Assembly (NCBI GenBank): GCA_049426725.1
Contig: JBMSYN010000002.1
Location: forward strand, 62,001-126,000
DNA from: UBA961 sp049426725
GTDB taxonomy: Bacteria; Bacteroidota; Ignavibacteria; Kapaibacteriales; UBA961
Direction of reading: 5' to 3'
Length of the DNA: 64,000 nt
The notes below the pieces were generated by a model that was given only the letters and a program-made list of their open reading frames with translations, ran no database searches and was not told the DNA's origin. The translations under genes were made by a program, and so were the position numbers. Positions 16,866 to 26,885 of this stretch are shown piece by piece; positions within the stretch are counted from its first letter, which is position 1; each line of letters opens with the position of its first letter.

Positions 16866-18169
16866 GATTGTCTGTGCATCAATGATCGAACAAAATGTAG
16901 AGAATCAGGAATGGCTCTGAAGAAATCCTTGAGTTCGAAGATATGTTGCTTGATAGTATAGATGATGCCAATCAAAGAAAATGTGAAGACATAGCTCATG
17001 GTACCAAGCGCAACAAGTTCTGAATGACCGCTCATTCCAATACCAATAGAAACTGATATTCCAACAATGGAACTGATAATGGCATTACCCAATAGTGCTT
17101 TCATATGATCTCTGGTTATATACACAATAGCGCTAATCATCATGGGGAGCATGATTGCACACAGCATCAAGAGAGAGAAATGTTGATAAGCCATCATATA
17201 TTTAGAACTCAAGAACGTGTTTACAAGCCATTCACCGATTCCAAGACTCAGCACAAAAACAATCAAAGTCATTCCAAACATCGTGAATGAAATGATTTTA
17301 GATGTCATGGCATGTTCTGCTGTCTTGTCACCTCTTGCATGCATGCGTACCAATGCCGGATAATACAATCCACTGATTCCATCAATCAACGCTTCGAAAA
17401 ACCGATACAAAGTTTTGGCTGATTGAAAAATACCAACAATGGTTGTTCCGAAGAAAAACTGAATGATGTATAAATCGAGATGTCGCATGATTGTGGCCGG
17501 GATATTCCATGCAACCTGATATGCCCCAAATGTGAAAAATTCTTTCATGGTGTGTGCATTCGGTTTTGCAAACTCAATTGAGGAATAACTCAACAAACCA
17601 CCAATGAGTGATCCAAGAGCTGTTCCAGTGCATGAGATTACAACCATTTGATCCAATGTCAAGTCACCGAATTGCAAACCATAGAATAGTGTCAGTCCGA
17701 TCATCGTGAAGAACCAAGTTCCATTGGCAATGAACACTTCACGCATTTTTGTTTCACGAAGCAAAAACTTGATGAAGAATAATCTCGGGAGAGTCAATAG
17801 CATCAAAAGTGGGACATATTCCGCGATTGCAATTATGCCCTGTTCATTGAATACAGAAGCCAATTCAAATCGAGAAACATAGATAATGCCACATAAAACT
17901 AAAGAGATGCCGAGATGCGAAATGAGACTGAGAGCATTGAATTTGGCTCTTTCTTCCATTCTTGAGCCATATTTGACGATTCCATTGAGTGCAAAGCTAT
18001 CGGTGAGTGTAGAAATTGCGATGATGATGGCATCCAAGAGAGCAAAAAGACCAAACTCTGAAGGATCCATGAGGCTTACCTGATAGAGTCGAATCAAACC
18101 ATACACCATGAATAGACCTTTGTCTAGCATGGTCCAGGTAATTTTTCCCAAATGATCTTGAATGCGCAT
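16862..18169 (-). CDS. Wzx-like polysaccharide flippase (MOP superfamily)
   Basis: 435 residues from the ATG at 18169, where family similarity begins (KITWTMLDKGLFMVYGLIRL). An in-frame GTG at 18262 would add 31 unconvincing residues. About 12 to 14 hydrophobic segments span the protein. Polysaccharide-biosynthesis proteins of this type flip lipid-linked oligosaccharide repeat units across the inner membrane. Pairing with the overlapping glycosyltransferase supports this. No polymerase or ligase genes are near, so the glycan is unknown. Confidence 0.82.
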   Translation of the reverse strand: MRIQDHLGKITWTMLDKGLFMVYGLIRLYQVSLMDPSEFGLFALLDAIIIAISTLTDSFALNGIVKYGSRMEERAKFNALSLISHLGISLVLCGIIYVSRFELASVFNEQGIIAIAEYVPLLMLLTLPRLFFIKFLLRETKMREVFIANGTWFFTMIGLTLFYGLQFGDLTLDQMVVISCTGTALGSLIGGLLSYSSIEFAKPNAHTMKEFFTFGAYQVAWNIPATIMRHLDLYIIQFFFGTTIVGIFQSAKTLYRFFEALIDGISGLYYPALVRMHARGDKTAEHAMTSKIISFTMFGMTLIVFVLSLGIGEWLVNTFLSSKYMMAYQHFSLLMLCAIMLPMMISAIVYITRDHMKALLGNAIISSIVGISVSIGIGMSGHSELVALGTMSYVFTFSLIGIIYTIKQHIFELKDFFRAIPDSLHFVRSLMHRQS

Positions 18170-18240
18170 GAAAGGACTGTAGAATGAGCTTGAACAACCG
18201 CAAAAATCATGCATCACTCGGAGGTTTTGCAAAAAAATTT

Positions 18241-18274
18241 GCGAATTCGCTTGACAATGCACTATTTAGTGCAT
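18241..18274. promoter_or_regulatory. Two perfect palindromes between divergent genes, operator candidate
   Basis: GCGAATTCGC (18241-18250) is a perfect 10-base palindrome. TTGACA (18251-18256) follows immediately, then a perfect 18-base palindrome ATGCACTATTTAGTGCAT (18257-18274). The larger palindrome sits where the -35/-10 spacer of a rightward promoter would be. The layout suggests a repressor site controlling the membrane-protein gene at 18335, the divergent flippase, or both. Confidence 0.45.
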
Positions 18275-18334
18275 CAGAATAATGCAATTTCCTGAATTTA
18301 TTGTTATTTATATTCATTTTTCAAGGATTCGCAC

Positions 18335-19072
18335 ATGAGCAATGGTGTAACTGGTTCATTGGATCTGAAAAGTGTGGCAGGTTCTCTCATCATTGGTTTG
18401 ATAGCCGTTTTTGGTTTGGGCTGGATGAGTGGAACAACATTTGCCGCTTTGCCATTTCCGGTTCTTTCTTTATTGTCAGGTTTCATCTTGACCGGCATGG
18501 TTGCCGGATTGCTCTCCAAAGGGGAGACAATTTCAGAGCCTGTCATTTCATCCGTGATTGTGAGCATTGCGCTTTATTTCTTCCTACCGGGATTGAATCT
18601 ACAAGGATTTGCCGATATTCATCCTGAGCATATTCTGCTCATAGGATTAAATGGTATCATGCTGTCATTTGCAGGTGCTTGGGCAGGTGAGATGCTCCAA
18701 GGCACCATGGAATCTGCAGATGAAATCAAGCACTTGGAATGGGGTTGGGTTTTGGCAGGAACAATTCTTGGAGTGATGGTTTCAATTCTTGTTTCAACAT
18801 TGCTAATCATTGTTCTGGGATTTGAATTCACGCCTTTATTGATTGCTTTTGTCATCGGTCTTTTCCTCACTGGTTTTTTGATTGGCTACAGATCCGCCGG
18901 AGTGACAATCATGGAGGCGGCATTGGCAGGTTTGTTCACACTTGTCATTAATGTTGACATATTGACGCTTGCGCTTGTTCCACCAGGCTTTGATGAAATC
19001 ATGCTTGCATTGATTTTGGGAGGAGTTCTTTCCATGATTGGTGCTTGGGTTGGAGAAAAAGTGCAGGGCTGA
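18335..19072 (+). CDS. Integral membrane protein made of two duplicated halves
   Basis: 245 residues, almost entirely hydrophobic, about seven or eight transmembrane segments. The two halves are recognisably repeats: FILTGMVAGLLSKG (50-63) corresponds to LFLTGFLIGYRSAG (176-189), and GAWAGEMLQG (114-123) to GAWVGEKVQG (236-245), the latter being the exact C-terminus. The offset is about 122-126 residues. I do not recognise a named family. Similar short membrane modules are usually annotated as unknown. The gene lies behind a palindromic promoter region and upstream of the SBBP surface protein, but no functional link is proven. Confidence 0.75.
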   Translation: MSNGVTGSLDLKSVAGSLIIGLIAVFGLGWMSGTTFAALPFPVLSLLSGFILTGMVAGLLSKGETISEPVISSVIVSIALYFFLPGLNLQGFADIHPEHILLIGLNGIMLSFAGAWAGEMLQGTMESADEIKHLEWGWVLAGTILGVMVSILVSTLLIIVLGFEFTPLLIAFVIGLFLTGFLIGYRSAGVTIMEAALAGLFTLVINVDILTLALVPPGFDEIMLALILGGVLSMIGAWVGEKVQG

Positions 19073-19173
19073 GAAGCATTCTTAATTATGTTTTGTTCTC
19101 TGCCTCAACCATGGTATTTTCGTGTTATCTCTGTTTGCAGTATGACAGAGGGGTTATCACATCTGTAAAAAAC

Positions 19174-22100
19174 ATGGTTCGACTCTCTTTCTCAAATTTG
19201 GGAAGATGTCTGTTTGGCATACTTTCATTGTGCATTGTTTCTTTCATGACTCTTGTACAGAGTCAAGCCGGAGAGAAGAATACCTATAACTTTCCAAAGG
19301 GTATTGTCCTGAATTCAGGTCAATACCCTTCTTCTGTTTATGGCTATGCTCATATAGGCAATGCGATTGTTTGGTTGGATCAGGATGGACTATTGTTTGA
19401 TGTAAAATCAGACTATGGTGGACATGTTATTCGCATGAAATTTCAGAATACAAATCTGCAATTAGAAAAAGGGGATATCATACAAAAAAGAAATGTCATC
19501 ACGGGAAATTCCAATGGCGAAGAATACATTATTCGTGATGCATCCTTGATTGATGAACACGGAACAAATATTTCAACATTTTCTTTTCATGAAAGTGGCA
19601 TGAAATGGACCATGCATGATAGTGATTCCCAGTTTTCAATCGAAGGAGTTGATTCTATTTCTTTCGATGATGCAAATGATTTTATACAATTCCACATTGG
19701 AAATTTTCGCTATGAAATGCGTGCTCCAATGTGTGAATCCAAAACAGGTGAACTACTCAAAACACGCATAGTCCAAACGGATAATGGAATACTGAGATTT
19801 GTGGAGCATGAAAAAAAGGGCGAAGCATTGCAAGGCATTCCAATAGTGTTTTCCACTTTTATTGGCGGCTCTTCTGCGGAGTCGATCAATGCAGTGACAC
19901 TTGATCAAAAGGGGAATATTTATGTATTGGGCGAGACAGATTCTCCAGATTATCCTATATCGAGTGGAGCATATTCTTCACCGAATGCAGTTCCCAAAGA
20001 TTTGTTCGTGGCAAAATTTGATTCCACCGGTTCCAATATTCTATACTCAGCTCGCATTGGGGGAGATTTTGTTGAATTGGGAACATCAATCGCTGTTGAC
20101 AATCTAGGTCAGGCATGCATTGTCGGTAGCACCACTTCAAAGAATTTTCCAAGTACTCCAAATGCATTTCAATCTCAGAAATTATTTCCCAATGAAGATG
20201 TTTTTGCAATCAAATTGAATAGTTCGGGAAATGCACTTGTGTATGGAACATTCATGATTGGAATGACAACGGATATTGCACATTCAATTACTGTTGATGA
20301 GAAAGGCGACATGTATTTGGCAGGTGCAACGAGCATTCTTAGTAGGAACCCACATACATTTCCAAAAACACCCAATGCCTATGACACATCATTTAATGGT
20401 GGCTCAACAGATGTATTTGTAGCCAAGATAAACCCCGCCGGGAAAGGAGATCAAGATCTACAATTTTGTACATTGATTGGTGGCAATGAGGTTGACATCG
20501 CATATAAAATTGTATTGGCTAAAAATGGAGATGTCATCGTCGCCGGAGAAACATCGAGTGACTCACTTTTCCCAACAATGAACGGAGCTGTTCAAAGTAC
20601 ATTTCGTGGTGTGAGTGATGGTTTCATAGCCATACTTTCACCAAATGGAGATTCACTCAAATATTCCACGCTGATGGGTGGAAGTGGATATGAAAGAATT
20701 ACAGGCCTAGTCTTTGATGAACAATCACAAAGCATATTTTTTGCCGGATATACAAACTCATCAGGGTTACCCAGCGCAGGTAATCAGAATCCCATCATGT
20801 TTCCTGTGACAAAAGGATCATATGATACCGTTTATAATGGCGGGATTTATGATGGTTTTGTTGGGAAGCTCAATCCATTCATTCCAAATGGTCTCAGATA
20901 TGCCTCTTTCATTGGTGGGAGTGGTGATGATTATATCCTTGGACTTGGCATTGATGTCTGTGCCGCTCCTTATGTGACAGGCAGCACGAATTCATTGGAT
21001 TTTCCAATAACAGATGATGCATCAGACACCACAATAAAAAAGAGCGAAGGTTTCATCACAAAATTGAATGCATTGGCAAATGTACTTGTGTTTTCAAGTT
21101 TTTTGGGAAATGATGATGATGATCAATTAAATGGAATACAAGTAGATCAGTCAGGTGCGATCTTTCTTGGTGGGTCTGTTCAGGGAAGTCAAATTCCAGG
21201 ATCAAATCGTAGCACAAATGGACGCGATGGTTTTTTGGCAAAAATTCAAGTAGGAATTTTGCCATTAAAGCCGACGATAAACAATATTGGAAGTTTGTCA
21301 TTTTGCAAGGGTGATTCCGTCATATTGGATGCATCATCACGAAATTTTGTATCATATCAATGGCGTAAAAATTCTGTCATCATCCCGGGTGCAAATGCTC
21401 CTAAATTGACAGTCTCAATGTCAGGGGTGTATTCTGTAGATGTTGCAGATGCAAGTGGATGTACAGGCACTGAATTCGTGACTGTAACAGCTTTTGACAG
21501 ACCAGGACTTACAATTGCACAAGTGCCTGTGATTTGTCCGGGGGATACAGCGCAAATATCTGCCACAACCACGGATTCATTGGAAGTTATAGCTTGGAGT
21601 CCGCCAATCGGTTTGTCTTGCCTTGATTGTTTGAATCCAAAAGTAGCACCACCGATGAGCATGACATATACACTCAAAACTATCGACACAAATGGTTGCG
21701 TAAGATTCGACACGGTAAAAGTTGATGTTATAGATTCAACTGCTTTGATTGCAAAAAGCATACAAGATACAATCTACTTATGTCCTGATGCTTCATCGAT
21801 CATCAATGTGCCGCTTACAAATACTTCAAATGTTGAATTGATGGTATATATCGCTGCATTTTCCAATCCTGCATTACAGTCTATTCAAGACAGCGTACGC
21901 ATATCAGCAGATACGTCAATCTTGATTCCAATAAAATTCAATGGCGTGAAAACCACAGGACCACAAATCTATGAGATCACATTTTCAGACAAATGCGGCT
22001 CTTTGAAAACCGCACAATGCATCATCAATGTCCAAACTCCCAAATTCGCATATGGTATTGATTCTGCAACTGCTATTTGTCGAACTGAAATTGCCAAGCA

Positions 22101-23019
22101 AACAATCCGCATCGATAATCTCAATGGATTAAATGGAACAATTTCCATAAGCTCGAGTGATCCGAATTTCACTTCAAATTCAAATTCTGTTTTGTTGAAA
22201 CCATTTGGACAGGATTCCATCAATGTAGAATATGTGGGGAATATGGCAGGGCTCATGCCGGTTAAGATATTTGTGAATCATGAATGTGGTTATATCGATA
22301 CACTAACTTGGAATATTAGAGTCATTTCAAATCCTTATGACATTTCTTGGAAATCTGATACCACCAAGCATGAACTGGATAAATCTATTGTAAAAACTTT
22401 GGAAGTGAATAATCTATCCGGACAGAGTTTGACAAGTCTTCGATCATTTGATATTTCATGGGTACATGAATACAGCGCATTGAAACTTGATTCCATACAA
22501 TCCAATGAGTGTGAAATCATCTATTCAAAAGATGGAGATACAATAAAGCTTCAAATGATTGATTGTGAGGATTCTGCTACATTGTATGCAAATGCATATT
22601 TCACTCCACTTGTTGGAGAAACTTTAAAACCATGGATGAAAATTCTCCGATTCAGTAGTAAGAATGCATGTATTGATCCGGTGATGAATACTCCGAATGA
22701 CACCATCATGCTTGACTCTTATGGTTGTGAATTGACAACGCTGAAAGTGAAAAGGGCAAATTCACAATTGAAATATGTTCGAATGAATCAAGACCAATCA
22801 TTGCTATCGATTGTATATGCTAATTCAGAAAAAATCTCAGCAAGATTTATATGCATAAATGCTGTTGGACAAATCGCAGCTTCAATTTCCACTATGGCAA
22901 ATGAACCTGGTGAGCATGAATTGTCAATCCCTGTTCAATCATTACCAAATGGCATATATACATTGATTTATGAAAGTGGAAATCATGTTGAGTCATCCCT
23001 ATTCATGAAAATGGAATGA
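19174..23019 (+). CDS. Giant SBBP beta-propeller surface protein with Ig-like domains
   Basis: 1281 residues from the ATG at 19174, where a signal peptide begins (LFGILSLCIVSFMTLVQSQA). After an N-terminal domain of about 220 residues come six or seven SBBP repeats at about 225-720, each with a pattern such as FSTFIGGSSAESINAV followed by IYVLGETDSPDYP. Such repeats fold as propellers in secreted proteins. Next are Ig/PKD-like segments beginning FCKGDSVILDASS and VICPGDTAQISAT, then further beta-rich modules. The final about 85 residues (GQIAASIST ... LPNGIYTLIYESG) resemble a divergent T9SS tail. The last four bases overlap the OmpA gene start, suggesting a translationally coupled pair. Confidence 0.8.
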   Translation: MVRLSFSNLGRCLFGILSLCIVSFMTLVQSQAGEKNTYNFPKGIVLNSGQYPSSVYGYAHIGNAIVWLDQDGLLFDVKSDYGGHVIRMKFQNTNLQLEKGDIIQKRNVITGNSNGEEYIIRDASLIDEHGTNISTFSFHESGMKWTMHDSDSQFSIEGVDSISFDDANDFIQFHIGNFRYEMRAPMCESKTGELLKTRIVQTDNGILRFVEHEKKGEALQGIPIVFSTFIGGSSAESINAVTLDQKGNIYVLGETDSPDYPISSGAYSSPNAVPKDLFVAKFDSTGSNILYSARIGGDFVELGTSIAVDNLGQACIVGSTTSKNFPSTPNAFQSQKLFPNEDVFAIKLNSSGNALVYGTFMIGMTTDIAHSITVDEKGDMYLAGATSILSRNPHTFPKTPNAYDTSFNGGSTDVFVAKINPAGKGDQDLQFCTLIGGNEVDIAYKIVLAKNGDVIVAGETSSDSLFPTMNGAVQSTFRGVSDGFIAILSPNGDSLKYSTLMGGSGYERITGLVFDEQSQSIFFAGYTNSSGLPSAGNQNPIMFPVTKGSYDTVYNGGIYDGFVGKLNPFIPNGLRYASFIGGSGDDYILGLGIDVCAAPYVTGSTNSLDFPITDDASDTTIKKSEGFITKLNALANVLVFSSFLGNDDDDQLNGIQVDQSGAIFLGGSVQGSQIPGSNRSTNGRDGFLAKIQVGILPLKPTINNIGSLSFCKGDSVILDASSRNFVSYQWRKNSVIIPGANAPKLTVSMSGVYSVDVADASGCTGTEFVTVTAFDRPGLTIAQVPVICPGDTAQISATTTDSLEVIAWSPPIGLSCLDCLNPKVAPPMSMTYTLKTIDTNGCVRFDTVKVDVIDSTALIAKSIQDTIYLCPDASSIINVPLTNTSNVELMVYIAAFSNPALQSIQDSVRISADTSILIPIKFNGVKTTGPQIYEITFSDKCGSLKTAQCIINVQTPKFAYGIDSATAICRTEIAKQTIRIDNLNGLNGTISISSSDPNFTSNSNSVLLKPFGQDSINVEYVGNMAGLMPVKIFVNHECGYIDTLTWNIRVISNPYDISWKSDTTKHELDKSIVKTLEVNNLSGQSLTSLRSFDISWVHEYSALKLDSIQSNECEIIYSKDGDTIKLQMIDCEDSATLYANAYFTPLVGETLKPWMKILRFSSKNACIDPVMNTPNDTIMLDSYGCELTTLKVKRANSQLKYVRMNQDQSLLSIVYANSEKISARFICINAVGQIAASISTMANEPGEHELSIPVQSLPNGIYTLIYESGNHVESSLFMKME

Positions 23020-25154
23020 TGATGAAACACATCCTTTTACATATCTCAATCTTTTTATTGTTGATCTCAACTTCCAAGACACAGACCGAGGAATTTACTC
23101 TGTATAATCCGGTACATATTGGACCGGGTTTGCTTATGGGGTATAATATTCATTCAACAAATGGAACCTTGCGATGTTTAGGTGATCCTTCATGTCCGAC
23201 CTATGATCAAGGATCTGGATTCAGATTTGGATTAATGGGTATTGCAGAATGGATGCCAACATCATGGGGACTTCGTGCGCAAGTAGGATTCGCAAGTAGT
23301 TCATCAAACATGACTACGATTGATAAACAAGCAAGAGTTAAGAATGCTCAAGGCGAAGTGGTGCCACTTATACGCGAGCATGCTTTGGATGCCAATTTGT
23401 CAGCTGTATTGATGGATATTGGATTGCAGACTTCATTTGGTGATACAAGAATATTTTTCGGACCAAATTTCGGTTTTCTCATCAATCCTACATGGCGTAG
23501 CAGTTCAACAATCATGTCACCGGATAATGTCACATTCCAATCAGGTAAAACTGACACCATGTTTGTTGATGAAGAAATACCGAATGTAAACTCAGTGCAA
23601 TTTGGCGTTCATCTTGGAATTGGACATCATATACCAATCAATACATCAATAATGTTGGTTCCGGAACTATCGGCATCGATACCCTTTAATGCGATTCGCT
23701 CTGTATCTGATTGGACGCAAACATCAATCATGCTTGGTGTTTCATTGAGATGGGGTTCTGGCGCTGTGAAAGAAGAGATGACAAATACGATAGAATTAAC
23801 TGATACAATTCAAGTACAGTCAAATGAAAGAATAGGTACGGTCTTCATTGAAGGTATGAATTCAATCTCGAAGGAGATGCAAGAATACGAAACGCATAAA
23901 GTGATCAAACAAACAATAAGAAGAACAGATACAATCAAAATAGGGTTGCCACCAAAACAAGCTCCGAAGCCGATTATACAAGCATATTCAGCACAGGATA
24001 TTCAGCAAGGGAAGCTTGAAAAAATATTTGTATCCGGACAATTGGTTACAGAAGCATTTCCAATCCTTCCAATGGTTTTTTTTTCTGAACAGCAGGCAAA
24101 TCTTAGCGCCAACTACAAGCAATTACGAACAACCGAAGGTTTTTCATCCGATAATTTAGAACCATTGGTGACTGAACAACACAAAGACATTCTAAACATC
24201 ATTGGTGAAAGATTATCTCGCAATCAAAATGCAACCATTCAATTGCGAGGATATAGCGATCCAACAACAGAAAAGTCCGATTGTGAATTGGCACTACAAA
24301 GAGCAGAAACAATCCGAGAGTATTTGGGGAGTGTTTGGAATATTGACAAATCGAGAATGACCATTGATATTGATAAAAGATCGTGTATGCCGGATAATCC
24401 AACAATGAGCAGAAATGCACAGGGGTATCAAGAAAACAGACGCATAGAGATATCTTCCGAATCAAAAGAAATTTTGTCACCGGTGATCAGAACGCGATAT
24501 GTGGAATTAACAGACTATTCTCCTGCAGAGATACATATTGCCACTCAAGGGACAACCGGTGAGAATATCATTTCATGGAATGCTTCAACAAGTTATGGTG
24601 ATTCAGTTCTGCATAAACAAGATGGTTCATCAATACAAGATTGGATAACATTTCCTTTAAGCAAATATCAGGCAGGATTCATTCAAAGATCAGTATATCC
24701 ATCAATGAATATTTCCATGATCGTTCAGGATAGCGATGGTGAAATGGGAAGTGCAAGCATTGATGTCCCGATACAAAAAGATACCACGAATCTTGCCATT
24801 CAGCGACTATCACTTATGCATTTTCCTGTACAAAAGGCAAGTCTTGATAAACAGGGAAAAAGTGCAATCAATGATTTCTTGAAAGACTTGGAAGACAATG
24901 CATCAATCAGCATCATTGGATATAGCGATAATTTGGGAAATGCTCAATCGAATCTAGAATTATCAAAAGAGAGAGCTGAAACTGTCTATCGGTATATTCA
25001 AAGTATCAAGCCCAAAGCGAATATCATCAAAGTAGATGGTGTTGGTTCATCAGCTTTGCCTCCGGGAATCAAATCGCATGATTTACCCGAAAGTAGATTC
25101 CTAAGTCGCACGGTTCAAATAGAAATCATTAGAACATGGAAGAATGTTCAATGA
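23016..25154 (+). CDS. Outer-membrane protein with two OmpA-like domains
   Basis: 712 residues; ATG at 23016 overlaps the previous stop (ATGA), with two further ATG codons directly following. A signal peptide precedes a beta-rich N-terminal region of about 230 residues (GPGLLMGYNIHS ... ISLRWGSG-type strands), probably a barrel. Two OmpA/MotB peptidoglycan-binding modules follow. The first is at about 385-490 (IQLRGYSDPTTEKSDC ... YQENRRIEI). The second is at about 600-708 (SIIGYSDNLGNAQSN, LSKERAETVYRYI). Having two such domains in one chain is unusual. It probably anchors the upstream surface protein or envelope to peptidoglycan. Confidence 0.82.
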   Translation: MMMKHILLHISIFLLLISTSKTQTEEFTLYNPVHIGPGLLMGYNIHSTNGTLRCLGDPSCPTYDQGSGFRFGLMGIAEWMPTSWGLRAQVGFASSSSNMTTIDKQARVKNAQGEVVPLIREHALDANLSAVLMDIGLQTSFGDTRIFFGPNFGFLINPTWRSSSTIMSPDNVTFQSGKTDTMFVDEEIPNVNSVQFGVHLGIGHHIPINTSIMLVPELSASIPFNAIRSVSDWTQTSIMLGVSLRWGSGAVKEEMTNTIELTDTIQVQSNERIGTVFIEGMNSISKEMQEYETHKVIKQTIRRTDTIKIGLPPKQAPKPIIQAYSAQDIQQGKLEKIFVSGQLVTEAFPILPMVFFSEQQANLSANYKQLRTTEGFSSDNLEPLVTEQHKDILNIIGERLSRNQNATIQLRGYSDPTTEKSDCELALQRAETIREYLGSVWNIDKSRMTIDIDKRSCMPDNPTMSRNAQGYQENRRIEISSESKEILSPVIRTRYVELTDYSPAEIHIATQGTTGENIISWNASTSYGDSVLHKQDGSSIQDWITFPLSKYQAGFIQRSVYPSMNISMIVQDSDGEMGSASIDVPIQKDTTNLAIQRLSLMHFPVQKASLDKQGKSAINDFLKDLEDNASISIIGYSDNLGNAQSNLELSKERAETVYRYIQSIKPKANIIKVDGVGSSALPPGIKSHDLPESRFLSRTVQIEIIRTWKNVQ

Positions 25155-26194
25155 ATGAAATACGACTCACGCAATATAGCCACGGTGCCGGATGTGGTTG
25201 TAAAATATCTCCGGCACTGCTCGATGTGATACTTCATACGAATGAAGCAATGCCACATACGGGGAATCTCATAGTTGGAAATAGTTCTAGGGATGATGCA
25301 GCAGTATATGATTTGGGGAATGGCACTGCATTGATAAGCACGACGGATTTTTTCATGCCTATTGTAGATGATCCATTTTCATTTGGAAAGATTGCTTCTG
25401 CAAATGCAATTAGCGATGTATATGCCATGGGCGGCAAGCCGATTCTTGCCATAGCAATACTTGGTTGGCCCATCGACAAATTGCCTCCCGAGACTGCAAA
25501 AATTGTCATTGAAGGTAGTAGAGCAATGTGCGCTGAAGCTGGCATTGCACTTGCCGGTGGACATTCAATCGATTCGCCGGAACCAATCTTTGGTTTGGCA
25601 GTCAATGGTATTGTTGCCATCAATGAGTTGAAACAAAATTCCGGAGCCAAACCCGGAGATCTTCTCTATCTAACGAAGCCACTTGGAATTGGAATACTCA
25701 CGACTGCCGAGAAAAAATCTCTTCTCAAAGCCGAACATACATCAATTGCATCTACATGGATGATGCGATTGAATTCAATTGGAGAGCATCTTGCAAAGAT
25801 TGAGGGTGTACATGCTTTGACCGATGTCACCGGCTTCGGATTATGTGGTCATTTAGCTGAACTTTGCGAAGGAAGTAATGTTGATGCTGAAATATATGCT
25901 GATTCTATTCCAAAGTTGGACTCAGTAATGGAATACTTGGAGCTTGGATCCATACCCGGTGGAACTTTCCGAAACTGGAATAGTTATGGACACAAAGTTG
26001 GAGATATCTCCGAAATGATGAAGCATGTGCTGTCCGATCCACAAACAAGTGGTGGATTACTCATTGCGGTTGATTCGAGGGACTCACATAAAGTTGAAGC
26101 ATTGATTCAGAAATATGTTCCTGAGATATCGGCAACACCAATTGGAAGATGCATAGAACATGCATCTCAATCCATTAGAATACGAGTATTATGA
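25151..26194 (+). CDS. selD: Selenide, water dikinase
   Basis: 347 residues from the ATG at 25151, overlapping the previous stop by ATGA. It makes selenophosphate from selenide and ATP, the selenium donor for selenocysteine and 2-selenouridine. The active-site loop HGAGCGCK has catalytic Cys15 and Lys18, matching E. coli Cys17/Lys20. ATP and metal motifs are clear: STTDFFMPIVDDPF, AIAILGWPIDKLP, GIALAGGHSIDSPEPIFGLA and DPQTSGGLL. Similarity to the E. coli protein is striking over the whole length. No selA, selB, tRNA-Sec or selU lies in the window. Its stop overlaps lepB. Confidence 0.96.
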   Translation: MNEIRLTQYSHGAGCGCKISPALLDVILHTNEAMPHTGNLIVGNSSRDDAAVYDLGNGTALISTTDFFMPIVDDPFSFGKIASANAISDVYAMGGKPILAIAILGWPIDKLPPETAKIVIEGSRAMCAEAGIALAGGHSIDSPEPIFGLAVNGIVAINELKQNSGAKPGDLLYLTKPLGIGILTTAEKKSLLKAEHTSIASTWMMRLNSIGEHLAKIEGVHALTDVTGFGLCGHLAELCEGSNVDAEIYADSIPKLDSVMEYLELGSIPGGTFRNWNSYGHKVGDISEMMKHVLSDPQTSGGLLIAVDSRDSHKVEALIQKYVPEISATPIGRCIEHASQSIRIRVL

Positions 26195-26877
26195 CAGAAG
26201 AACTCATATCGCCACAAGAAATTCCTGACTCCTCAATCGAGCTGAAAGACATAGCTCTGGGAATGATCGTCGCAATCATCATGGCAATTCTCATCAGAAT
26301 CATGATTGGAGAAATATTATTCATTCCCACAAAAAGCATGGAACCTGCTTTGCTTTCCGGAGATCATATACTGGTTTCAAAGATAGCATATGCTGTAGGC
26401 CCATCGGGTGATGCATTTGGTTTGCATTTTTCAGATAATCTGCGATTGTGGATTTCGAAACCAGTCAAGAATGATATCATTGTTTTCAGAGCGCCCAAAG
26501 CAGCAAATACAAATGGCATGCAATCACAGTTTTTTGCAAAACGCATTATTGCTGGTCCAAGAGATGAGCATCCCATGACCGGAGATGTTATTCCCGCAAA
26601 AGGCATGGTGATTTCATCATCTTCCATTCTTGCCTCGATGCTCAAAATGATTGGAGATCCCGGTACGAATGCTGATTCGACATATATTGTTGGTGAAGAC
26701 TATTATTATGTGCTTGGCGACAATCGCAATCAAAGTTATGATTCCAAAGATTGGGGTTTGGTTCCCGGTTCATCAATCATAGGGAAAGCAGTAATGATAT
26801 TGTGGTCACAAGAAGTTGATTCAACCGGAAATACATCAACGCTGCGTCCTTCAAGATTTTTACAACTCTGCAGGTAA
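26191..26877 (+). CDS. lepB: Signal peptidase I
   Basis: 228 residues; ATG overlaps selD stop by four bases. One N-terminal transmembrane anchor (about 24-45) is followed by the periplasmic protease domain. Catalytic Ser lies in FIPTKSMEPAL (about 45-55) and the general-base Lys in FFAKRIIAGP (about 112-121). Box E is YVLGDNRNQSYDSKDWGLVP. It cleaves Sec signal peptides from exported proteins, many of which are encoded nearby. It lacks a second transmembrane segment, as in many small bacterial signal peptidases. Confidence 0.95.
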   Translation: MTEELISPQEIPDSSIELKDIALGMIVAIIMAILIRIMIGEILFIPTKSMEPALLSGDHILVSKIAYAVGPSGDAFGLHFSDNLRLWISKPVKNDIIVFRAPKAANTNGMQSQFFAKRIIAGPRDEHPMTGDVIPAKGMVISSSSILASMLKMIGDPGTNADSTYIVGEDYYYVLGDNRNQSYDSKDWGLVPGSSIIGKAVMILWSQEVDSTGNTSTLRPSRFLQLCR

Positions 26878-26885
26878 ACTACTTT

